Of a stretch of DNA of 64,000 nucleotides, positions 11,243 through 23,700 are shown in pieces. The first letter of the stretch is position 1, and each line of letters opens with the position of its first letter. The position numbers and the translations under genes are program-made. The stretch covers positions 1 to 64,000 of the forward strand of contig NW_025955010.1 in assembly GCF_022376445.1 (NCBI RefSeq). The letters run 5' to 3'. The DNA is from Fomitopsis serialis (Eukaryota; Basidiomycota; Agaricomycetes; Polyporales; Fomitopsidaceae). The notes beneath the pieces were generated by a model, which did not search any database, was not told the DNA's origin, and saw only the letters and a list, made by a program, of their open reading frames with translations.

Positions 11243-13281
11243 TTAGAAAAGCAGGTCGTCGAGCCCGTTACCTGCTTGTGAGGTCTGCGTCGCAGGCGTT
11301 GATGCGCTCGAAGCACCGGCAAACGCACCAGCACCAGATGCAGGTCTTGCATTGCCAGTTCCCCAGATACCAGCCTGCGCCTTCTCCTTCTCCAAGTCCT
11401 TGATCGACTTCGCCCCAGCAGCCGGCGTCCCTGGCTTACTTGCCGAAGGCGATCCAAGGGACATCGACCACAAGTCCTCGAAGTTGGCGCTAGCGGCAGG
11501 CTTCGGCGTCCCGCTTGTCATGGGCGGTGACATGGAATTGGCCCGGGCAGGTTGCGACGGGAAGATGGACGCCTGCATCGGTGCCGTGGTGGGTGATACA
11601 TATGGTGTCCATGAGGGCGTCGTCGTGGCGGGGGAGGCTGTCATGCCGGCGAACCCGGTGCTACCCATGCTCATCCTGTTCATGTTCATCTGAGGCACAG
11701 ACCCCATCGGTTGCATGCCCGGGCGCATGCCTTGCACGGGACTCATGGTTTGCACCGGAGGCGTCATCGACTGGAGTGGTGCTTGCTGCGCGAAGAGAGG
11801 AGCGGCCATTTGTTGTGGTTGGACGACGGCGGTCATCGGTGCCGCAGAAACAGCAGGTGTGGGTACGGGTGCCGTCGTGGGCGCCGTCTGAAAATCGTCG
11901 AAGTCATCATCAAGCGCTGCGGCAATATCAGCACAGAATTTAAAACGGATGAACGTTGGCATACCATCCGTTGTTACTGCTGACTGATTGACAGATGGCA
12001 GCGCTTTGTCCGTACCCGATGCACTTGGCGGGCTAGCGAAATCGTCGTCCATGCCAAGTAGATCGACTACTGGGGCTGGCTGAGGAGCCTTGGGAGGAGC
12101 GGGGGTAGCCGCGGATGTCTGTGCGGCGGAGCCCCTTCGCTGAGCAGCCGGCCTGGATGAGACAGAGTTCGACCGCCGTGGCAACTCCTCGTCGTCGCCT
12201 GCATCGTACTCCTGGAAGCCTCTTCTCCCAACATCATCCCGGAAGCCCCCTGCACTAGAGCTTGATCCCGAATAATTACCTCCATAGTCTAGCACAACGC
12301 CCTTCAGCACAGCCAGCACCACAATACATAGCAACTCACCTCCGCTGCCACCACCAGAACCTCCGCCTCCATAAAGATTCTCACTGCCAAAGCCACCGTA
12401 CCGGCCACCTGACGAGAAGCTCATAGCGTCATTTCCGACGCCAGTGTACTTGTTCTTGTTCATCTTGGCCTTCCTTCGTTCGACGCGAATCTTGTCCACA
12501 TCACCCAATAACTCCACAAGTTCCTTCGACCTATTCCGGACTATGTGTGTGTGAGCCCGCATGGTTGAATGGCTGGTGACATGAAGACACACCATTCAGA
12601 CCCTGGTCCTTTCCCTTATCATCAATGTAATAGAAATTTCGGAGCATTTTGACGGTGGCAATATGGGACCGGGCATCATCGACCACACGCTCGCTGCCAT
12701 TCTTCACCAGGTATTCGAGGAGTTGCAGCGCCTACACCGGGTAAGCATCCTGCAAGCGCGCCGTATCTCTGGTACTCACCTTATAGATCTGTCGCCACTG
12801 GCGTGCCTCCTTCTCCATGAAACGAGCGTAAATGGCGGGCATGATCTCGTTAAAGTTTTGACTACGTGGCATGAGCGTGTCAATAGTTACGATGGAATGC
12901 AACGTGCTCACAAATTGAAGGTTCTGAGGTCTACAAGTCAGGTTTGCGCTCCAGGCGGTCAAGCAGGGCACGTACCCTTGTGCAATCTCTTGCATCAACG
13001 TCGAACTCGCACCCCTTCACGCGCTGTCAGGACACCAATTCTCGCAAGAGTTGCATGCCAGACGCACCATGCCTCGTCGTTCGTCGCCTCCCTGACCTTC
13101 GCCTCCATCTCGCTCACATTGAACACGACGTTCTTCGCCTGCACACCCATGCCGGGTCCGGTTAACCCAAGTCCGCACTCACACCCACACGCGTCGTGAT
13201 GCGCACCTGGTTGTACATGCTCTTAATGTCGTACATCGTGATTTGCGAGAGCGTCTGAGAGAGGGATTCTATGCGTTCCAT
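11243..13281 (-). CDS. ENTH-domain epsin (Ent3/epsinR-like clathrin adaptor)
   Basis: Nine exons form the protein. It begins MERIESLSQTLSQITMYD and continues through a complete ENTH domain: KNVVFNVSEMEAKVREATND, EIMPAIYARFMEKEARQWRQ, ALQLLEYLVKNGSERVVDDA, VRNRSKELVELL. Intron borders read from the frame: exons 13281-13183, 13138-13068, 13014-12976, 12923-12912, 12861-12780, 12731-12593, then 12540 onwards. Exon 4 is only 12 bp. The ENTH domain binds phosphoinositides. The disordered rest carries Gly/Ser-rich and Met/Pro-rich stretches, VDLLGMDDDF, the acidic-Phe motif DDDFDDFQ typical of adaptor-ear binding, and a terminal LDDLLF resembling a clathrin box. These short motifs fit TGN/endosome epsins better than endocytic ones, since no ubiquitin-interacting motif is evident. 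The exact ENT paralogue is uncertain. Confidence 0.93.
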
Positions 13282-13896
13282 GGTGGGCAGGCACAAGTCG
13301 CGAGCGGGATGTTACGGATTGGCGAGGCGACGGTGAGCGCACGACTCAAGCGGTGGCGTGGCGAGGCAGTGCGTGACGAATCGTCTCGGAATGCATCACA
13401 CAGAGTGACGTTTCGTGACAGCACGTGATACACACCGCGTCATGTCCGGCAGAGTTGAGAATCTTGACTCTGGCTGCCGTAGACAAAAGCAGATTCCTTT
13501 GACTACACCTGACAAGCAACTAGCACTCTTATGCTGAATGCTTGAAATTTTGCAGAGGTTGAGGATCTTGCGTGCGTCAGCATGGGCACTTCCGAACTGG
13601 GATGCGATTTCGCTCAATAAGGCAGGCGACCCAATATGGGAGGGACCGTTCGAGTGGCGGTAGTTCGAAGACGGTCACGTCGACAGAGTCCGATCCTTTC
13701 TAAACTCTTGTCGACCGCTACGACCTCACGACCCTGGGCTATGCCCTCGAAAGTCACGACTGAGACAAGAAAGTGACGAAGGCTCCCAAGGTTTGATATC
13801 TAGAGGGTGACGCCGGTGAGTGACCGCTATGTCATAGCTCGGGCTTAACGGTCTTAATGTGTTGAACCATGTGTAGCGAATAACTACTAGGGTGAT
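13282..13896. promoter_or_regulatory. Shared upstream region of two divergent genes
   Basis: About 615 bp separate the divergent epsin and 971-aa membrane-protein genes and must contain both promoters. No coding frame or repeat worth naming was found, and no clear TATA box. Confidence 0.4.
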
Positions 13897-16800
13897 ATGG
13901 CCTCGCTACTAGCGTTCTTGCGCAGCAAAGCCAAATCTAAGCACTCACGATTGCGGCTAGACCCTGCGAACAGGACGGAGGGCGAGCAACACACGCTGGC
14001 GGAAGCGCGGATCTCGGAGGAACCTGCGGGAGCATCTCCAGTCTCGCCAGAGTATGCAGTTGACCGTCGAATTGTACGCGATCTCTCTGGGCTGCTGGAT
14101 GCGCTTCCTATTCAGGAGCCTGTCGCCGGATTGAAACCACCGCGTAGGCCTGCTCGGAAGCCTATCCCGGTAGAGGATATGCGTGCCGCCACTACGGTCA
14201 ATCCCGAAGGTGAGGCAGTCTCTGCACCAAGTCCTCCGACGAGCGCATGCCATGATGGTTCGCGGCCGGTAATGTCCCAGAAGCCGTCGAGCAGTAGCTC
14301 GAATCCATCCATAACGCCGAACTCTTCGCCCGGAGAGACCCCGCACCGCAAACGCGGTTTATCGCGTTTCTCCCGCCAGATGGCGTCCGTCTCTACGTGG
14401 GCGACATTCGGGAAGAGTACCGACGTCACTCCCCCCTCGGATCCCAGGCCTCCTTCAGCACCTCCGTCCGCCTGGCACAACCACCGCGGTAGCACGGAAT
14501 CCGTGGCGTTGCGGCGTTCGTCTAGCAGCAAGAGATATTCCCAGTCCAAGAACGCCTCTTCCACCTCGCTGCATCGAAGCAATGACCCATGTTGGACTCC
14601 TTCAGACATGCGACCTTTTGCATCGGGGCCTTCGACCCCACTTATGAAGCTAAACGACCGTAACGACATTCATGATTATGTTCACTCACAGAATTCTTCA
14701 CTCAACAATGTCTCTCGTCCGCCGCGTTCTTCTCGCTCTTCGCATTCTCGTTCTCGCTCATACTCTCGGCCGCACTCTGGTTCTCGTTCTCGCCCAACAC
14801 GCTCTCGCTCGCAATCTCTGTACCACTCAGCACCCACGACACCTCCTGATCTTACTTTTGCATCTCCGTATACCTTTGGTGCCCCTTCACCTCCCGGTGG
14901 ACACACGTCTCGGTACGAGTCGGTTTCGCCGCCGCCTCTTCCGCCTTTACAACACCCCGAGTTACTCTCAGCTTTGTCTTCACGTTCGCGACTCGACGTT
15001 TCCGACACATTTGGCAACACTCCGCATCTTCCCGTCCCGAGATGGACAGCAACCCTACACGCGAGTACATTTCCTCGTAGGCGTCGTGGCAAGACGATGA
15101 GCGACGTACGCGCTACGGCGTCCGCACCGGCGCTGACGGCTCCGAAGCTGCGCAGACCGAAGAGTGCCAGCCTCCCTGGAGTTCACAGAATCTTTCGCAT
15201 CTCCTCCACGGAGCGTTTGTGGCATGGCTCTGCCAGACATCTGCCTTCTCACACACCCCGACGACGCGCTAGTGCCGAATGGTGCGCAACGCAGGCCACA
15301 GCAGGTGCTACCGCTCTTCTGCCGTCCGACTTCGGTTGGCCCGCCGAGGTTGCGCAACGCCTGGTGCAGTTGTCTTTGGGACGGAGTGATGTCAGGGAGA
15401 CCAGGGCGACGCGGGAGACCGGGGAGACCAGCCGCGTTGGGCGCCTCCGCAACGGTGTCCAGGGCGAAACGGGAGATGCCGAGCCTCGTGGTACCCAGGA
15501 GGACGAGCGCGATACGCCCGCATGTTCTTCTCCATCTCGCCTTATACCCGTTTCTCCTAGTCCCCATTCCCTTCAGTCGCAAACCGCGCAGGAAGGTGCG
15601 AGACTTCAATATTTGGGAGCGTGTAAAGCGGTACTGAGATTGGGGTTCACAGCGGCCGAAGGCCTCGGCAGTCACGACTCCTTGCATTCTATGGATACCC
15701 GGCACTCGATTAGACTGCAGCATTCCAGCACTGATGATAGCAGGCTGCCGAGGAATGGATCCGCGAAAGACGCTATAAAGCGGTCTGCCAGTGCTTCTGC
15801 TCGCGGAGACGGAATGCCCACCGGGCGCAGCAAACGTGCCTCTCATAGAAGTAACCCGTCACCTGTCGCTTCCTCTTCACGACCCCAACAGCCCAGCGAT
15901 TCTCCTCCTTCACCTTCCGCGGCCCTTGCGACTCCTCCGCCTCTGTCAAAAACCAAGTCTGTCCTGCGCACCCCGCGCTCCGGTAGCGAGCCTGCTCTGA
16001 ACTCCGTTCCAGAGACGCCCACCAACTCGAAGGGCAAGCGCAAGGCAGAGGAGCTTGACACTACGCCGCCAGATCAAAAGACATCGCACCATGCGACGTT
16101 CGCGATACCTCCAGATGCTCGCCGTGGGTGTATGTCATGGTTACGTTCTTGTTTTTGCTCCTCACGTCCGCCCGTACGCAGGCTCTCATCGCAGCTCTGA
16201 GGTATCCAACCCGCCTTCTTCGTACCACCGGAAGCGCGCACGCCTGGCGGCGTCGACTCCGCAAGGTTCGCCAGCACACTCGCGACCTGCCTCCTCGCAG
16301 CAGCAGCAGCCTTCGCCCGAGCATAACGCGTCGTGGTCGCGGCGTTCCGCCCAGGCGCATCTATTCCGTTCAGGTTCGCGCGCGTCGCGCACACAGTCTG
16401 CTATGTCGGGTCGGCCAGCGGAGTCGGGCGGCGGCAGGCGCAGCATCGACGCCTCGGAGCGGTCCATTCCCATCAGTGCGCTCATCACGCCGCACGCACC
16501 GTCCGTCGCACGGTCGAGCCAGTACCACATGCGTGACCCGCGAAGGCTGCCGAAGATACAACCCACGGAGTGGGCGCCGCACCTGCGCTCGGAAGACCAA
16601 GACGCGTCGCCGCTGCACGCATGGTGCTTCTTCGTGGGCTTTGTTTTGTTCCCACTTTGGTGGCTCGCGTCGTTCTGGCCTATCCCGAAGACGCGCCGCG
16701 TCGGAGGCACTGACGAGGAGAAGGCAGTTACGCTGGATGATCCGCAGGTTGAACATGGTGCGTGGTTATCTGTCATCGATGGCAGGTGTGGTTGATGAGG

Positions 16801-16917
16801 GCTTGTACAGATGCCAGGACGTGGCGCAATCGGTGCCGCGTCATGTCTGGGATCTCTTTCCTCACCTATATACCTTTCATCATCCTCGTAGCCATCTTCG
16901 TTCCTCGTCACGTCTGA
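13897..16917 (+). CDS. Large serine/arginine-rich protein with two C-terminal membrane segments, function unknown
   Basis: Three exons (13897-16129, 16182-16757, 16811-16917) give 971 aa in one frame. Both introns have GTATGT/GTGCGT donors and CAG acceptors, and splicing restores the frame each time. Residues 1-900 look disordered: rich in Ser, Pro and Arg, with an RS-like run around residues 265-310 (SRSSHSRSRSYSRP) and many SP/TP sites. The C-terminus has two hydrophobic stretches, WCFFVGFVLFPLWWLASFWP and ISFLTYIPFIILVAIFVP, separated by a basic loop (TWRNRCRVM). That suggests a tail anchored by a hairpin or two spans, with a long cytosolic domain open to phosphorylation. The ending resembles conserved fungal proteins of unknown function. 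I cannot assign a role. It is divergent from the epsin gene. Confidence 0.8.
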
Positions 16918-17185
16918 CGCCGCTGCCACGTCGCCCCTCTCATCTGCCTGTCACGACCAACATAGAATGCCGCCTGCGCTGTACCATCTCTTGCCACTCT
17001 TTCTGTTGTCACACTCGTTGTCTTGGTTGCTCTGGGCTGGTGTATCCTGCACTTAGACTCGGACCGCCGCGAACTACCTAGCTGAATGCAAGTAATACGT
17101 TGTTGTATACCGTACACCCGCACTTCCTCGTTGTTACACGATAATTGTTCATCTTCTATGTAAACATGCGATACATACACCGTGT

Positions 17186-17962
17186 TTAGTTGTCTTCGAC
17201 GTCCAGATCGCCCTCCACGCCTGCACCCTCGCCCGTATCGTCGAACATGATCTCGTTGGCGTCGTACTCCCAATGACCGTCTTCTTCGACGTATTCTTGC
17301 ATCTCCATGTCCTGAGTGTAGACGATCTCTTCGGCCGTTGCTGTGCCGGCCCCAATCCCTGTCTTGTTTTCGTACACACCGTTGGTGAAGGGACCCGCAG
17401 TAGTTGGCAACGAAGACCTGACAGTCTCGAGCATGTCGTCCATTTGGGCACCTAAGCGATCTTCTAGCTCCTCGACAATCTGCATACGGGTCTTTCGGTA
17501 CAGTTATATCTAGGTAGACATGCGCGGTACGCACAACATAGAGCTCTACAGGCTCCGTCGGCGCGAGGTTGATGATCTGGAGCTTCTCCGCCTTGGTCAA
17601 GTCGTACGACGAGAGGTTTTTCGTGAGCTGGACGATGCCGGCCTCTGTCTGGGACACAGTGGGTTGGTAGTCCGCTGACAGGTACTGAATGGCCTCCACT
17701 TCGATGGTCCTGAGGTTCTCGCAGATTTCGTCTGACGCGGGCTGGATCCGCGCGGAGTGGTTCCCTACCGCTTCTTCCTCCTTCTTTATGCGGAGGGCCG
17801 TTTTGGTCCGGGCCAGGTGGTCGCTCTCGAGCTCGCGCAGGAGGGTGAGGACCTCGAAGTTGGAGAGCAGCGCGGAGCGTTTGTCGAGCACCTGCGCGGA
17901 GCAGACATGTCGGTGAGCCTGCGCCGGGCCGGCAGAGACTGGATCTGCGCACGAACCTCCAT
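17186..17962 (-). CDS. RPC9: RNA polymerase III subunit RPC9 (Rpb4/CRCP family)
   Basis: Exons 17962-17957, 17891-17535 and 17479-17186 give 218 aa. The first coding exon is just ATG GAG; splicing yields MEVLDKRSALLSNFEVLTLL. The core carries family hallmarks: SNFEVLTLLRELE, ENLRTIEVEAIQYLSADY, DLTKAEKLQIINLAPTEPVE, then VEELEDRL. RPC9 (yeast Rpc17) pairs with Rpc8/Rpc25 as the stalk of Pol III and helps recruit the initiation factor Brf1. The family is usually about 140-160 residues; here an extra acidic tail of about 60 residues follows, rich in Asp and Glu and ending DLDVEDN. It is divergent from NOT2 with 335 bp between start codons. Confidence 0.9.
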
Positions 17963-18297
17963 CGCGTCGCACCGAAGTCGTGAGGTTGTGGGATTAGAGT
18001 AGCGGCAAGTAGATCATGAGAGCACGTAGATCTTCCCCGCGGCGCGATGTCTAGCTGAGCATTGCAGCGACGATGGAGGACGGTGAAGACGCAGGCAGGG
18101 CACTGAGGTCGATTTTCGCTGGAATACCCACGGCTGCCCAAACCGGGGTTATCTCGCGACCCCAAAAATACTGGGGGTAATTGGACGCTGGCCACTGCTC
18201 TCTCCAGACAGCGAGCGGCTCAAATCCATCATCTCGCCCGCCATCCTCCCCGCCAACCGCCTCTGCTGCTGCCCACGTCCCCGCCGCAAAAGCCATG
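17963..18297. promoter_or_regulatory. Bidirectional promoter region of RPC9 and NOT2
   Basis: 335 bp lie between two divergent start codons of general expression-machinery genes. It contains several C-rich and GC-rich runs and no obvious TATA box, as expected for constitutive fungal genes. The two genes act in transcription and mRNA turnover, so shared control is plausible but not shown. Confidence 0.45.
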
Positions 18298-20345
18298 AAT
18301 CGTCCAGGTAACCGCTGGAGCTCGCGAGTGCCTGCTGAGATGTTCACGTCGCGTGCAGGTCAACCGCCCCAGAGGCCACCGAGCCTCGCACCCAATCCCG
18401 CCCTCGGCGGCCCCTACCGCGGGCCCTATCCAGGCTATGGCCTTCCTGCTCGGACCGTCATGCCAGGCTACCCAGCGCTGCAGAACCACAGAGCAGGCCC
18501 CAACCTCATCGCCCAGCCATCCCCGAACCTGTTCCAACAACGCGGACAGAACTTCGCGTTCGCGTCCGGAGGCCTCCAGCAGTCGCAGTCGCAACATACC
18601 GGCTCGGCTGCGCTATCACACACGCCTATACAGCAGTCCCAGCCTTCGAGCGCGTCGTCGACACTACCGCCGCACCTAGCGCAATCCACTACGCCAAGCC
18701 TTGGGACAGCGCCATCGGTCTCGTCGGCAAGTGAAGTAGGCCTTGACCCTAACGACTTCCCTGCGCTCGGTTCAACACCAGCGACAAACTCCAACTCGGC
18801 GTCAAATACGAACGCAACGAGCTACGCAAGTCAGGCGGGGACAGGCGTGATGGGTGCAGGGTCGAGTGGTGCACAAGCAGTGGCAGGCAATGGAGGTAAT
18901 CAAGAACGAAACTTCGGACCAGACGACTTCCCTGCGCTAGGTGGACAGAACCAGACATCGCATCCAACGCAGCAGCATACGTCGGAAGGCCATCCACCCG
19001 GACTAAATGGCTTCCAGCAACAAGCAGACCAGCAGCATCGACAGAATTTGTTGGGCTCATTAGGGAGTGGCGCACAGACGCCTCTTGGGGGTGGCCAACA
19101 GCAGCCAGGCGTGCTAAATTTGGGTGGACAGGCGAGGGGTGTACATCCAGGTTTCCAGACACAGTCTGATGCGGAGAAACAGCGAGTGCGTGCCAGTTAC
19201 TGGTTATGCGGGTCCTTTGAACTGACTGGCTGGTAGAACTATGCGCTGAAACTCAATCAGACGAACCATGCTGCAGCTGCTGCGTGGAACTCCCCCAACG
19301 CGAACCCTAGCGCACAGCAACCGACCCCGCTCACGCCGAATGCGCCCAACGGTGCCCACCAAAACCACACGGCGCAATCACAGCAACAACATCTCACCAC
19401 GCCACCCGGTGTGCCACTGCCTGGAACGTTCTCGCAGCAACAACAACAACAACAACAGCCGCATGCGCCGCAGCAAACGCTAGCAGTCCAGCAAACGCCA
19501 TACGTAGGCAATGGAACAACAGGAGGGGACACCGCCCAGCATCCATCGCAAGGGCCCGCCCACGCGACGAGTGCAGTACCACAAACACCAGCGCAGCAAG
19601 TGCTCATGTCGCCTGCAGATCGGTGGGGGTTGCTAGGTCTTCTGGCGATGATTAAGACCGCGGATCCGGATCAAAACCTGCTGTCGGTTGGCACCGACCT
19701 GGGGACGATGGGGTTGGACATGCAGACACAAGGGTGCGGCGCAGTGTCTCTGTGGCTTAACTCGATTGACGTGCCCCGGTATAGAAGTCTGTTCTCTACC
19801 TTCATCACACCATGGGCAGACTCGTCCGCTGCGCATACGGTCGAGCCAGACTTCCATCTACCGGCATGTTATAACGTGCAACCACCTCCGCCGGGCCCGA
19901 GCAAGGCGCAGGCATTCAGCGACGAGACGCTCTTCTTCATGTTCTACTCCTCGCCACGAGACGCACTCCAGGAGATCGCGGCGCAAGAACTGTACGTATT
20001 GTGCTCATAAGTACGGCCCTCGCAACCGTTGACCATCTCATTTCGCGCAGATTTAACCGCAACTGGCGCTACCACAAAGAGATGCGCATGTGGCTAACGA
20101 AGGAGACGGGCACCGCGCCCTCGCAGAAGGTCGGCGGCGGTGAGCACGGCACGTACTCGTACTGGGACCCGGAGAACTGGGAGAAGGCGCGGAAGGAGAT
20201 GACCGTGCTCTACTCCGACCTCGAGGAGAAGCAGCAGCAAGTGTTCACGCCTGGCCAGGTGCTCCCGCTGAACCAGCCACAAGTGCCAAACGCACCCGCG
20301 CAGAGGATGGCCACGTTGCAGGGCATGGGCATGGCCGCGATGTAG
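18298..20345 (+). CDS. NOT2: CCR4-NOT complex subunit NOT2
   Basis: Exons 18298-19185, 19237-19991 and 20051-20345 give 645 aa. The C-terminal third is the NOT box: DRWGLLGLLAMIKTADPDQN, a TFITPWADSSAA region, DETLFFMFYSSPRDALQEIA, then FNRNWRYHKEMRMWLTKETG and YSYWDPENWEKARKEM. This domain dimerises with NOT3/5 and docks on NOT1. The complex deadenylates mRNA and regulates transcription. The N-terminal half is disordered, Gln/Ser/Pro-rich, with two DDFPALG-type elements (PNDFPALG, PDDFPALG) characteristic of NOT2 proteins and a run of eight Gln at about 19435-19458 coded mostly by CAA. Start ATG 18298 precedes the conserved frame by no further Met. Confidence 0.95.
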
Positions 20346-20761
20346 TGGCCAAGTCGGTTGCGCGTTTACGGTCGCCCAACGGGCACATCGGGACAGGGCT
20401 CGGTGTGTTCGCGTAATAGCTGAGGAAATGTGGACAGGACGCTACGCCTCGGTTGTATTCCCTATCTTTTTGACTCCCACCCTCTCTCTCTCCGTATATC
20501 TGCCTTTATTCGGTGCTGTGTGCAGTCTCTACTTCGTCGTCGAGCTATCATACGCTTGTATCTCTAAGCATACTGTTGAAATTACTCTCCATCTCGTTTT
20601 CCAGCCGGTCATGAGCATATGTGACCACTCCATGAAGCTGTCCGTGAGTGCGAATGACCTTGGTATTATGAACAATGCGGATAACTGCGACAGCGGATGA
20701 AAAAGCTAGTGAACGGCATTACTAGTACAGCAAACTTCCTATCGTGATGCATGGGCATAAA
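20346..20761. other. Convergent 3' intergenic region, NOT2 and Trk
   Basis: About 415 bp of T-rich DNA between the ends of two convergent genes. A 90-codon frame (20428-20700) is present but has no recognisable features and sits where 3' UTRs are expected. Confidence 0.5.
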
Positions 20762-23700
20762 CTAGACGCGAGACGCTTCTTCTATATAGTGGATGTGCGG
20801 TATATCCAAGTCCTCCTCTGCAACATCGTCGATCCTGACATTGGTGCTCCTTGCCATATCCCCTGTTGTATCTACCGCAAAGCTTAATGTCCGTGTGCGA
20901 GGGATGGACGTCGCCTGGGGGCTTGGTGGTCCATCCTTCTCATGAGCTATCGGGGATCCGTTTGGCCGTCCGTGCTTCTCTGACAGGTGGTCTTCCGTAC
21001 CAGGAGATATCTGGGCTTCCTCCGCATTCGCCACCGGCCTCTCAAACTCGTGCGGAAGGAGAACTGCCCGATCGAGTGCGACGGGTAGCCCACGATGGCG
21101 GCCACGGACCATCACCGCGCAGAGAATTAGTTTGGATAATGTGTGAAGTGCCCCACAGAAGCTGAAGTTCGCCTGGGAAAGCCAGTGATCTTGACTGTCA
21201 GTCTCGGCGGGGAGGCAGAACGCGCCGGTACTTACGTAGGGTACGCCGAGAGAGAGCCCGACGGTGCCGTATGCGGAGACGAGTTCAAAGACTGGTTGGA
21301 AGTAAGGTTAAAGTTCCGTCCGTCTGGATGTAGCAGTTGACTCACTGATACTGAAGACATTAAACCATGGTGCCATGCTCGTATCCATAAGTGGGGTGCG
21401 CTGATCATAAGGTTCGGATGCCATGAGCTTCCGCGTAGTGGCATACAGACTCCGTTCACGGACCTCGATGATGCACAACAGGAACAGGGAGAGCGCAAGC
21501 CACCACATATCAAATGACAACTGCCTTCGCGCGTGTCTCCATAGGTATCTACCCCATATCTCGACCCGCGACTCTGAACAATCGGCCATCTGTTCTATGT
21601 TCTCATCCGCTTCATAGATCCCGAGCGACTTCTCTTCGTAGACGTTCGTCGAGCGCACGCTACGGGGAAGATCATGTTAAACGCTGCCTGTCTACAGAAA
21701 ACGACCTGGAAAGCCACCAGCCAGAGCTGCATACCTCATTGCAATCGGATAAATAGCAACGTACATCATGACGACGTCGAGTACCCTAGCATATGCGTGA
21801 GCATATCGATGCATGACCAACGCCAGAAGGGAGCTCACTGGACAGCGGGGACTAGAGTCGACACAGATATCGCTTGAAAGCCTGAACTCCGGACCGCGGC
21901 AGCCTGGAGCAGGGCATCTATCACTCGAATGCCCATGGGAATGCTAGCGGTCGCAGGATTGCCGATGTCCAAGACGATGTTGAATATCCACACAACGAAA
22001 CTTGGCATGGAGCATTGGTCATGGATACGATGTATGAAGAGGAGATGAGACTGCTCACTCGATGAGGAACTGGACCGTGAAGAGAACCCATGTTTGATTG
22101 GCTGGGAACAAGTAGATAAAGCACCTGCGAGGATGGTCCAATAGGAAATGCAATGCTTCTTGAATGCGAGAATCGGCCGGGAAGAGCTTTGTGAAGGTCC
22201 AGCTACGTGGCACGTCGATCGGATGCAATTAATAACTTGAAGAAGACCTCACTTACATCATGAATCGAAGGCTACGTATGGCTCCAGCGATTAGATGGAG
22301 CTCGGCGTCGATGGTGACTAATGAATGCACTCACAAAAGGGGCTAGCGATGGATTATAAGCATCGTTCGTACTATGAAGAGACAGGCGTAACTCACGAAA
22401 GCCGTATTTCCAGCCAGTACATTGATTACCAGAACAACGATCATCAGGTATGCGCTGCGAAACGGTACCATGTTTTGGTCTACCAAAGACATTCCCGTGT
22501 TCGCCCAGGCTCCGACGACCTGGAAAACTGAGAACCTGGTGTTTGTACCATAATCTCCTCAGCACCATCAATCCGGGTGGAAGGGAAAGATGTACCAGGT
22601 AGGGTTTATGTCCCGATGCTGCTCTGGCGGTCTCAAGAGCCATCGCCACTGGGGCAAATTGGCGTACGGAGCGATAATGATGAATGAAATTGCCAGCAGG
22701 CCGAAGTAATACTGGGTGCCAAGCCACGGTTAACTTGATTGTTCTTGTCTGACACTGGTAGGCTTACCAGGGGTACGATCCATAGAAGAGCGGTCAACGC
22801 TCGATATTCCACGCCGCCGAGTTCCTCGATATTCTCGTCTGTGAGATCGTGGAACGTCGAGTTTCTCCCCACGTTCGTACTGAAGGAGAAGTACTCCACT
22901 CTCCTTGCATCCTCGCCCGATAGCACTGCAGTAGTGTCTGCAGTGGGCGGAACGAGGGTAGACGTGCGTGGCATCGTCACTGTGCGGCGGAGCGTTTGGT
23001 GCAAACGGGGGAAAAGTCGACGAATGGCATCGGAGAGGATGCGCCATGGGTATGGAAAACCCCCAAAGTCTCCTGCCTCTCTGGGTTGAGGAATGTGCGC
23101 GTCGTTATAGGTCTGAGCTCTGCTTTCCACGCTTCGTACGCGGGGAAAACATTCGCTACCCGCTGTCCGTGATAGTGCTTGAGAAGGCTGAACGCTAGAT
23201 GCGTACGCCGCCACGTAGGCATTACCCGCCGGGTCGATCGGGCGAGGGGCGTCGTCCAATCTCCGTACCATGTTGGCACTCAGTGTGCGCGTAGCCCTGG
23301 CTGGCCTCGATTGATTTCCCTCAGGCTGGAGGTGGGTTGTGTTCAGCTTCGGTGGTCGTCGCGGCTCCTGTAGTGCACTCAGGCGCGTGACGAGAGTGCC
23401 GACGATGGCTCTTGAAGCACTGCCTTGCGACGCACGGCTAGCAGCCGTCTCATGTCGGAGCATAGCACGTTCGCGTTCTGCGACTACAATGTGCTTCAAA
23501 TGGCCGATGAAGTAGGTCCTGGAGATCGGTCAGGGGCGGTCAGAAATACCAACACACACAAAGACGGACTGATCACTAACCGACGGATGTAAACGACCAC
23601 CCATGACACAAATACAAGATTGCCAGAGATCTCTAACACTACTACGATGACCTGCTGCCATGGCGTAGTGCTACTCAGGTCGATAGGTGACAAGCCAGTG

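Noticed and set aside
20428..20700. 90-codon frame downstream of NOT2
   Set aside because: T-rich sequence in the expected 3' UTR between convergent genes, with no homology that I recognise.
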